Source of the DNA: a virus
Strand: one strand, 5' to 3'
Virus record (IMG/VR): IMGVR_UViG_3300009034_000181
Location: 1 to 27,561 of that record
Length of the DNA: 27,561 nucleotides
Shown: positions 22,707-27,561 of the stretch, piece after piece
Position numbering within the stretch: position 1 is the first letter of the stretch
How the letters are laid out: every line of letters starts with the position of its first letter
The notes under the pieces: generated by a model
Databases searched by the model: none
Told to the model about the DNA's origin: nothing
What the model saw: only the letters and a program-made list of their open reading frames with translations
Translations under genes and position numbers: made by a program

Positions 22707-23102
22707 ATGACTAAACGAATAAAGCGAGTAATCAAGAAATCAACGAAAGAAATATTGATCAACGCACTGCGAGAAGCTTGTCCATACGGCGATCCAGAAT
22801 TTTACAAGATCATCGTTGACCTCTGCGAACTGCACAACGACAAGAACTCTGACTACGCTTCTAAAGAAGCACCCTTAAGTAATTTCATTAACAACGGACG
22901 CGTTCTAGCTGATTTTAAGCTGATAACACCGGGTAGGAGTGCAACAAAGACTTCCTTGATCTACATGTGGAAACAGATAGCAGCCGCATACAAGTTAGTT
23001 GGAAGAGAAGAAAAAGGAAACGTTGAAGGCGTAGAAAAAAGACTTGATGACGTAGCAGTATACGCGATATTGACCAAAATACTCTATGGAAGAGGATTGT
23101 AG
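22707..23102 (+). CDS. Nucleotide-modification-associated protein (DUF1599/Nmad1-like)
   Basis: A 131-residue, all-helical protein. 'LHNDKNSDYASKEAPLSNF' (K46, N47, D49, Y50, N59) resembles the 'K-N-x-D-Y-G' signature of the DUF1599/Nmad1 group, relatives of all-alpha NTP pyrophosphatases found beside DNA-modification genes. 'EGVEKRLDDVAVYAILTKIL' carries the acidic helix expected for metal binding. It might hydrolyse a non-canonical dNTP or hold a modified one. It lies between the deoxyribosyltransferase-like gene and a small basic protein gene. The match is by motif only. Confidence 0.62.
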   Translation: MTKRIKRVIKKSTKEILINALREACPYGDPEFYKIIVDLCELHNDKNSDYASKEAPLSNFINNGRVLADFKLITPGRSATKTSLIYMWKQIAAAYKLVGREEKGNVEGVEKRLDDVAVYAILTKILYGRGL

Positions 23103-23359
23103 TGATCGAAGAGATAATCTACCGCTTAAGAGCTTTCCGACATAGAAGGCGAAGAAGGCGGAAAAAAGGACGACCGACAATTCAAGGACATCACATCCGT
23201 TATGCTGATCATTCGCTGGGTGAATGGATAGTTAAAGTCTATAAGGGCGAGCATTGGATCTGTACTCAGTTGAACAGGAGAAGGAAAATAAGTAAAGGAT
23301 TCATTCAATCGTTGAAGTGGTGGATTCTAGAGAATGAAGATAAGGCGGTGGAACTATGA
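23102..23359 (+). CDS. Small Arg-rich protein (GTG start)
   Basis: An 85-residue protein. GTG at 23102 shares a base with the previous stop. The first 25 residues hold a dense run of Arg/Lys (RHRRRRRRKKGRP). The rest has 'GHHIRYADHSLGEWIVKVYK' and 'GEHWICTQLNRRRKISKGF', several His and aromatic residues that recall small nucleic-acid-binding proteins. The next gene begins at its stop (ATGA). Probably DNA- or RNA-binding; family unknown. Confidence 0.6.
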   Translation: MIEEIIYRLRAFRHRRRRRRKKGRPTIQGHHIRYADHSLGEWIVKVYKGEHWICTQLNRRRKISKGFIQSLKWWILENEDKAVEL

Positions 23360-23460
23360 AAAAGAAGAGGAAATGGACACCTTGGGAGTGGCACCACGCT
23401 TACATATTAGGAGTTATCCAAGAACGCAGTAAAGCACGACATTTCTGGTGTGACAAATGA
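23356..23460 (+). CDS. 34-residue basic peptide
   Basis: ATG at 23356 overlaps the previous stop (ATGA), and its own TGA overlaps the ATG of the next gene in the same way, so it fills the gap exactly. AAGGCGGTGG lies just upstream. The product is Trp-, His- and Lys-rich ('KKKRKWTPWEWHHAYI', 'KARHFWCDK'). Too short to assign, but the double overlap strongly suggests translation. Confidence 0.55.
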   Translation: MKKKRKWTPWEWHHAYILGVIQERSKARHFWCDK

Positions 23461-23867
23461 GTTGGAAGAAAATCTTAAGAGACAAGATTGAACGTCTAAA
23501 AATTGAGACCCTACTTCGAAATGAAGACGACACTGTAGCTTTCTACATGCCACTCGAAGACAAAGTTCACATATTCATAGACGCATGGTGCTCCAACACT
23601 TACGAGTTGTGGAGATACTGCAGGAGAACTCTGAAACTAAAGTATCCATTAGAGGAGTTCTTAATCTTTAATATGAACAAAACCTACTTGCATGAGCTTC
23701 TTCACTGGGCAGGAGAAGAAGAAGTAGATGACTACATGGCTGACCGCATGGCTGTTAACCTTTCATTTCCGAAACCGTTATTATTCATCTACATCGCACA
23801 TCTCACTCTAAGGAAGAGGAAGAAAAAGGGGAAGAGAAAGCGTGAAAGAAGAAAAGCTAACACCTAA
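23457..23867 (+). CDS. HExxH zinc metallopeptidase-like protein
   Basis: A 136-residue protein with 'YLHELLHWAGEEEVDDYMAD': H79-E80-x-x-H83 is the zinc-binding motif of gluzincin/SprT-like peptidases, and D91 or D96 in 'DDYMAD' could serve as the third ligand or a helper residue. A helix before the motif and a Lys/Arg-rich tail complete it; it is a minimal peptidase core. A protease could act on host defence proteins or on virion proteins. The next gene starts 26 bases before its end. Confidence 0.65.
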   Translation: MSWKKILRDKIERLKIETLLRNEDDTVAFYMPLEDKVHIFIDAWCSNTYELWRYCRRTLKLKYPLEEFLIFNMNKTYLHELLHWAGEEEVDDYMADRMAVNLSFPKPLLFIYIAHLTLRKRKKKGKRKRERRKANT

Positions 23868-24177
23868 AGAACAGAAAGTTTATGCAAAGAGGAAAGCGAT
23901 GTTTGAGAAAGCTTACCCATACTTGAAAGAAGCGGGTATGCAGGTACTCTTACATCAAGTTGTCATTATCGAAATCTTAATAGAAAGGTTTGAGAAGAAG
24001 ATTTTAGGAGTGTCAGAAGAGGCGGGGAAGGACGACTTTAAAAATTATCAGTCGCTTACACGAACCTATGCACTTTTGTTGACCCGTATGGGAATATCAT
24101 TCGTAAGTAGAAAGCGGGTAAAGACAAAAACAAGACCAAAATCACCGTTACAGTTGTTGAAGGAGATGGAAGAATGA
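23842..24177 (+). CDS. Candidate terminase small subunit
   Basis: A 111-residue, all-helical protein with a GTG start at 23842. 'LTPKEQKVYAKRKAMFEKAY', 'LHQVVIIEILIERFEKKI' and 'YQSLTRTYALLLTRMGISFV' give a helical bundle with a basic C-terminus (SRKRVKTKTRPK). P27-like small terminase subunits have this layout, and the large subunit lies one gene downstream. No helix-turn-helix is convincing. The call rests on context and general shape, and another small helical protein is possible. Confidence 0.45.
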   Translation: MKEEKLTPKEQKVYAKRKAMFEKAYPYLKEAGMQVLLHQVVIIEILIERFEKKILGVSEEAGKDDFKNYQSLTRTYALLLTRMGISFVSRKRVKTKTRPKSPLQLLKEMEE

Positions 24178-24500
24178 TCATTAAACGTCTTCGTAAAGTC
24201 TTAGATGAGATCAACGAAATCTGGAAGGAATACGACAGCTTAAATAGTTGGATAGGTGTCGTCTGGTTAGTACGCAAACAGCTAGATGAGATTGAAGAAG
24301 CAGACTACGAAGCGTTAGCAGTCTTGAAAGAGATAGCAGATATTCTCATCATAATCGTCCGTTATCTTGACAAGATAGGAATTGATCCTGAGAACCTCAT
24401 GCTTTACCGTTTAAATACCCGTCACAGAGGAAAGGTAAAGGAGATAGTCGAAAAATATGCAAAGAAGTTTGAAGAAGAGAAAAAAGAGAAAACATCCTAG
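24174..24500 (+). CDS. MazG-like NTP pyrophosphohydrolase
   Basis: A 108-residue, helical protein. 'VRKQLDEIEEADYEALAVLK' followed by 'EIADILIIIVRYLDKIGIDP' matches the all-alpha NTP pyrophosphatase pattern E-x-x-E ... E-x-x-D with the 'G-x-D-P-E' turn and 'RLNTRHRGKVKE' end typical of MazG-like proteins. It should hydrolyse (d)NTPs to monophosphates and could remove non-canonical or host signalling nucleotides. It starts at the ATGA overlap with the previous gene, shortly before the terminase gene. Confidence 0.7.
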   Translation: MIIKRLRKVLDEINEIWKEYDSLNSWIGVVWLVRKQLDEIEEADYEALAVLKEIADILIIIVRYLDKIGIDPENLMLYRLNTRHRGKVKEIVEKYAKKFEEEKKEKTS

Positions 24501-24520
24501 AAGAAGGTGGATTGACGAAG

Positions 24521-24528
24521 AGGGTGGA
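24521..24528 (+). promoter_or_regulatory. Ribosome binding site deciding the terminase start
   Basis: AGGGTGGA ends seven bases before ATG 24536. The upstream TTG at 24512 has its GGTGG only one base away, which is too close for normal initiation. Confidence 0.45.
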
Positions 24529-24535
24529 TATTTCG

Positions 24536-25990
24536 ATGAGTAAACCTATTGGGTTTGGAAAGAAGCAATATCAACAGACACTTGTTGATCCAGTAGCGTT
24601 TCACAAGTACATTCTAGGAAATCCATTCAAACTTTCACCGCCACAAATAGACATTATGAGGGCAATAGCAAAGTATTATGAGACACTGGTAATCGCGGGA
24701 AGTAAAGGAGGGAAGTCAACACTCTCATCTGACGTCTGTTTGTGGAGAATCTATTTGCTACTTCAGATGAAAAGTCCTCAAGTGAAGTATGGGTTGAACC
24801 CCTACTCTAAACTTTACAATATGATAATAGCACCGAAAGAAGACACTGCGGTCAACATCACATTCAACTATACAGTTGGTTTCGCACACGACAGTTGGTA
24901 TCTCTCACAATTCATACACCAAGTGAAGTATGAAGAGTTAATCTTTTCTCACGGACAAGAAGGAATGGGGAAGATAATTGTACGAGCTCAAGGAAGCAGT
25001 TCAAAAGCGGGTAGGGGATATCAAATCTTCACAGTCATCGCTGACGAGTTCGCACACTTCTTAGACACGAAAGGCAATCAGTCAGGATTACAAGTTGTAA
25101 ATGCTTACATGCCACGTTTGCTACCTTTCGGTCGAGACGGAAGATTCATAGCGATAACGACACCAGCTGGCAGAAATGGTGTTGCTTGGGACATGTTCAC
25201 GACAGGAACAGTGTTAGACAAAAAATATATCCTTCAGCCACTACCCACTCAAGGACAACACGACTTCAGAGCAGTATTTCAGTTGCCAACATGGGAGTTG
25301 AATCCTCTCTATCCCATTGATCACCCATTCTTGATCAAAGAAAGGAAGCGGGATTCATGGTTCTTTGAGAGGGAATACGGGGCAAAGTTTGCAGACGTAG
25401 TCTCAGCGTTCTTCCCAGAACAACTTTTAGAGAGGTGTTTCAAGACTAACATTCCTATAGATAAATCTGCAGAGTACGTGATCGCTCTTGATCCTTCAGG
25501 CGGAGAAAAAGATCCTTACGGTTTAGCGATGGGATACATGGACGACAAAGGAAAAGTAATAATTACCTTAGTGATGAGATGGGTTCCAACAAGGGAGGAA
25601 CCACTAAACATAGTAGAAGTTGAAGAGACAGTAAGAGAATTATGTAAGCAGTACAGAGTAGTGGATATCATCATGGACAAACACTTAGGGTTGTCAACCA
25701 TTCAAAGGCTAGAACTCTGGGGATTACCAGTTCGTGGGTTGGCTTACTCTGCAAAGACAGACATACGCATATACCAGCCGTTTCTTGAATTGGTGCACAC
25801 AGGAGAAATTTGGTTGCCTGACATGCCTGAGTTGAAAGAAGAGTTGAAGATGTTGGAAAGAATTGCGCTGACAGATCGTTATCGAGTTAAAGCGCCGAGA
25901 GGTGGAACAGACGATATGTCCGACTGTATTGCCATGGTAATCTACGACTTAAAGATTGAAGGAGTAACCGGAGGGATGTTGATAATATGA
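24536..25990 (+). CDS. terL: Terminase large subunit
   Basis: A 484-residue packaging motor. ATPase domain: P-loop 'GSKGGKST' (residues 55-62), Walker B 'VIADEFAHF' with D170 and E171, coupling motif 'ITTPAG'. Nuclease domain: 'ALDPSGGEKD' with D319, 'DIIMDKH' and 'GGTDDMSD' (D459, D460, D463) as metal ligands of the RNase H-like fold. Length is typical. The ATG at 24536 is preferred over TTG at 24512 on ribosome binding site spacing. It packages DNA through the portal (encoded at 5686-7014). Its distance from the portal, on the opposite strand, is unusual, since the two are often neighbours. Confidence 0.92.
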   Translation: MSKPIGFGKKQYQQTLVDPVAFHKYILGNPFKLSPPQIDIMRAIAKYYETLVIAGSKGGKSTLSSDVCLWRIYLLLQMKSPQVKYGLNPYSKLYNMIIAPKEDTAVNITFNYTVGFAHDSWYLSQFIHQVKYEELIFSHGQEGMGKIIVRAQGSSSKAGRGYQIFTVIADEFAHFLDTKGNQSGLQVVNAYMPRLLPFGRDGRFIAITTPAGRNGVAWDMFTTGTVLDKKYILQPLPTQGQHDFRAVFQLPTWELNPLYPIDHPFLIKERKRDSWFFEREYGAKFADVVSAFFPEQLLERCFKTNIPIDKSAEYVIALDPSGGEKDPYGLAMGYMDDKGKVIITLVMRWVPTREEPLNIVEVEETVRELCKQYRVVDIIMDKHLGLSTIQRLELWGLPVRGLAYSAKTDIRIYQPFLELVHTGEIWLPDMPELKEELKMLERIALTDRYRVKAPRGGTDDMSDCIAMVIYDLKIEGVTGGMLII

Positions 25991-26295
25991 GTCCATGGCA
26001 AGAAGATAATAAGATTGAGTGGAGCGACCGATGTCCATGGAAATGTCCTAAGTGTGGAAGTCGTTGTGGAGGAATCAAAGGACATAAAGGAAAGCATCAA
26101 TGTCCAAAACACTACAAACCTCCCACGAAGGAAGTTGAATGTTGTGAGTGTGGGAAGATGGTGGAAGTTCCAGACGATTTAGATCCTGAAGAAACAGCTG
26201 TCTTCTGTTCTCAGCGTTGCGTAGAAGCTGAGGCAAGAGCGGTTTATAATCAGGAAATGAGTGAACAGTTTGATAAGGAGGTGGAAGATGAATGA
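25987..26295 (+). CDS. Double zinc-ribbon protein
   Basis: A 102-residue protein. 'CPWKCPKCGSRCGGIKGHKG' with 'HQCPKH' forms one Cys/His cluster; 'ECCECGKMVEVP' with 'AVFCSQRC' forms a second CxxC...CxxxC ribbon, of the type that ends in a short helix. Its ATG overlaps the terminase stop and its stop overlaps the next ATG. It may help terminase or bind nucleic acid; function unknown. Confidence 0.6.
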   Translation: MSPWQEDNKIEWSDRCPWKCPKCGSRCGGIKGHKGKHQCPKHYKPPTKEVECCECGKMVEVPDDLDPEETAVFCSQRCVEAEARAVYNQEMSEQFDKEVEDE

Positions 26296-26510
26296 GAATA
26301 CAAGTAAGGACCTATACAAGTTTGCGGGAGATCAACATCAACGTCCGAGGAACATGGGAAGAGTTTGTCTTAGTGCGGGAATTAGCAGAGGCGTTGAAGT
26401 CACTCAGTTGCTCAGACGTACCTAAAGATGTTCAAGAGTTTGTCTTAGAAGATTGTCTTGAAACCATCAAGGAACGAGTTGCAACTACAAAGAAAATTCT
26501 TGGGAGGTGA
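26292..26510 (+). CDS. Small hypothetical protein
   Basis: A 72-residue protein starting at the ATGA overlap. It begins with a beta hairpin ('MRIQVRTYTSLREININVRG') and continues as helices ('TWEEFVLVRELAEALKSL', 'VQEFVLEDCLETIKERV'). No recognised family. It ends four bases before the membrane-anchored surface protein, and its last codons carry that gene's ribosome binding site. Confidence 0.55.
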   Translation: MRIQVRTYTSLREININVRGTWEEFVLVRELAEALKSLSCSDVPKDVQEFVLEDCLETIKERVATTKKILGR

Positions 26511-26514
26511 GAAG

Positions 26515-26949
26515 ATGGATAAGAGGAAAGTGATCTTCGTAGTGGTTGTCGTTTGGATACTGATGATCATTGGTCTTGCCGCTCTTAATCTCCGCTATGC
26601 AACCATTAAGAATCGTGCAACTGTCAAAACTGTTGGTGTCGCTGTCTTCAAAGATGCCAACTTGACTGAGACGTTAGACTATATAGCATGGGGAGTGGTT
26701 GATCCAAATTCAGTCAACACTTATGATGGCTACCTGACAAGTGAAAGTAATGTTCCTATTACGGTTTCAATGACTACGATGAATTGGACACCGCCCAACA
26801 CAACTGATTTTGTCACCTGCACTTGGAACTTAGAGGGTGTAACAGTTGCACCTGAAGAGGTTGTACCTATGACTTTCACACTGTCAGTAGCGGCAAATAT
26901 CACCGGCATCAGAGATTTCGAGTTCGACATCGTCTTAGTTGGAGGATAG
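26515..26949 (+). CDS. Membrane-anchored extracellular beta-sandwich protein
   Basis: A 144-residue protein. The ATG at 26515 follows the strong site GGGAGGTGA; an upstream in-frame ATG at 26458 would run into the previous gene and has no such site. Residues 4-24 are a signal anchor (VIFVVVVVWILMIIGLAAL). The remainder is a small secreted beta-sandwich: 'KTVGVAVFKDANLTETLDYI', 'WGVVDPNSVNTYDGYL', 'VPITVSMTTMNWTPPNTTDF', then 'FTLSVAANITGIRDFEFDIV'. I associate this layout with secreted proteins common in Bathyarchaeia, from memory and not from a search. It may sit on the host surface or virion, for example in superinfection exclusion. Confidence 0.65.
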   Translation: MDKRKVIFVVVVVWILMIIGLAALNLRYATIKNRATVKTVGVAVFKDANLTETLDYIAWGVVDPNSVNTYDGYLTSESNVPITVSMTTMNWTPPNTTDFVTCTWNLEGVTVAPEEVVPMTFTLSVAANITGIRDFEFDIVLVGG

Positions 26950-26960
26950 GAGGTGGAAAG

Positions 26961-27182
26961 GTGAGTGAGAAAAAACCGTGGTATGAAGACATCAAAGACA
27001 AGATGGAAAAATTAGATGAGCGTTCACGAAAGGTCATTAAAGAAGTTGCTTATCTTAAAGGTAAGGTAGATGAGATGACACGCCATAACCAACGGACTAT
27101 AAAAATCTTAGCTGCTACTATTACCGGTCTCATCGCAGTGATCGGTGCTTTGCTAGGAGTAGTAGTGAGTCTATGTCCATGA
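26961..27182 (+). CDS. XhlA-like holin/membrane-anchored coiled-coil protein
   Basis: A 73-residue protein, GTG start at 26961 after GGAGGTGG. Residues 1-45 are a charged coiled coil ('KDKMEKLDERSRKVIKE ... LKGKVDEM'), residues 46-70 a transmembrane helix (IKILAATITGLIAVIGALLG). This is the layout of the hemolysin/holin XhlA family. It might permeabilise the membrane at lysis, but no endolysin gene is recognised in the window. Confidence 0.55.
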   Translation: MSEKKPWYEDIKDKMEKLDERSRKVIKEVAYLKGKVDEMTRHNQRTIKILAATITGLIAVIGALLGVVVSLCP

Positions 27183-27439
27183 CCACTAAGCATACGAAGC
27201 ATACGAAGCATAGCATACGAGGGGTCCTATTCCACATTATCGGTTTAGGTTGTCTCCTCGGCGCCTCTTTTTTCTACTTACATGTCCACTTAAGTATCGG
27301 TATTTACGGATTCTTTCCCAGAGCTGTTGAACCGAACAGTTTTATACTTTGGACGGAAGTAACCATCTCTATTATTGCTTTAATCTACACTGGTTGTCTA
27401 ATTATCTGGACCGTCCTATACTATGCTTCAGATGCTTAG
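27173..27439 (+). CDS. Repeat-bounded membrane ORF
   Basis: An 88-residue frame that begins inside the previous gene (ATG at 27173 or 27179). Codons 3-17 (TTKHTKHTKHSIRGV) are encoded by the repeat family and so are its last residues (YYASDA). Two hydrophobic segments lie between (IIGLGCLLGASFFYLHVHL and VTISIIALIYTGCLIIW). It may be a real two-helix membrane protein that acquired repeat-encoded ends, or the coding content of a small repeat-bounded element. Confidence 0.45.
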   Translation: MSMTTKHTKHTKHSIRGVLFHIIGLGCLLGASFFYLHVHLSIGIYGFFPRAVEPNSFILWTEVTISIIALIYTGCLIIWTVLYYASDA

Positions 27440-27447
27440 TATGCTTA
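27184..27447. repeat. Inverted repeat pair around the last ORF (MITE-like)
   Basis: Left arm about 27184-27213 (AAGCATACG units) and right arm about 27420-27447 are imperfect reverse complements, bounding roughly 264 bp. The left arm continues with AGCATACGAGGGGTC, which also follows the corresponding arm near 5640 on the minus strand (AGCATGCGAGGGTC), so the conserved unit is longer than the 9-mers. Confidence 0.65.
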
Positions 27448-27544
27448 GAAAAGTATCAACCACTGGCGAAATCCGCGAGCGGTTGATACTTTTCTAAGCA
27501 TACTAAGCATCTGAAGCATAGTATAGGACGGTCCAGATAATTAG
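27398..27544. repeat. Perfect 64-bp inverted repeat with 19-nt loop at the right end
   Basis: 27398-27461 is the exact reverse complement of 27481-27544. The loop is 27462-27480. The left arm contains the end of the last ORF (LIIWTVLYYASDA), so part of a coding sequence is mirrored. The arms could form a very stable hairpin. Confidence 0.92.
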
Positions 27545-27561
27545 TATGCTTAGAAAAGTAT
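27541..27561 (+). repeat. 21-bp direct copy at the contig edge
   Basis: The last 21 bases of the window are identical to 27436-27456. A terminal overlap of this length is what an assembler leaves when it stops at a repeated 21-mer. Confidence 0.85.

Overview
The window looks like a large part of the genome of a tailed double-stranded DNA virus (Caudoviricetes) of an archaeon. The virion genes are a portal, an HK97-fold capsid protein, a maturation protease and a terminase. Archaeal features include family B DNA polymerase, a primase-polymerase/helicase, GGTGA/GGAGG ribosome binding sites, TATA boxes before the two divergent operons, and a membrane-anchored beta-sandwich protein of a type I associate with Bathyarchaeia. 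The host assignment is inference only. No integrase, tRNA or CRISPR array was seen.

Layout. Positions 1-7014 are one minus-strand morphogenesis operon. In transcription order it holds portal, a repeat-rich gap, a membrane protein, a 30-residue acidic peptide, an OB-like protein, a two-protease maturation/scaffold polyprotein, a coiled-coil protein, a decoration protein, the major capsid protein and two further virion proteins, the last cut by the window edge. A divergent promoter region (7015-7194) with tandem 14-bp repeats separates it from a plus-strand block that runs to the right end. That block holds: connector and tail genes with an 882-residue hub/fibre protein (7195-11198); a Cas4-like nuclease and several tiny Cys-rich proteins (11228-13041); a 7-deazaguanine DNA-modification cluster (13044-16937 and the start of the next gene); primase-helicase and PolB (16925-21746); an AlaE-like membrane protein and nucleotide-pool enzymes (21748-24500); a metalloprotease, terminase subunits and Zn-ribbon proteins; then a surface protein, a holin-like protein and a terminal membrane ORF.

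How the genes work together. queE, queD, queC and a folE-like segment should make preQ0 from GTP, and the DpdA-like transglycosylase should exchange it for guanine in the viral DNA, shielding it from restriction. Two features depart from the usual pathway. A threonine-synthase-like PLP enzyme is translationally coupled between queD and queC. The folE segment is only the N-terminal half of GTP cyclohydrolase I, and is fused in frame to the replicative primase-helicase. A deoxyribosyltransferase-like, an Nmad1-like and a MazG-like protein further downstream would manage the nucleotide pool.

A 9-bp-periodic repeat family (AAGCATACG-like) occurs in the portal-downstream gap, at the end of the primase gene and around the last ORF. 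The right end is a 64-bp perfect fold-back followed by a 21-bp copy of its own arm, which looks like an assembly boundary or a genuine hairpin terminus.
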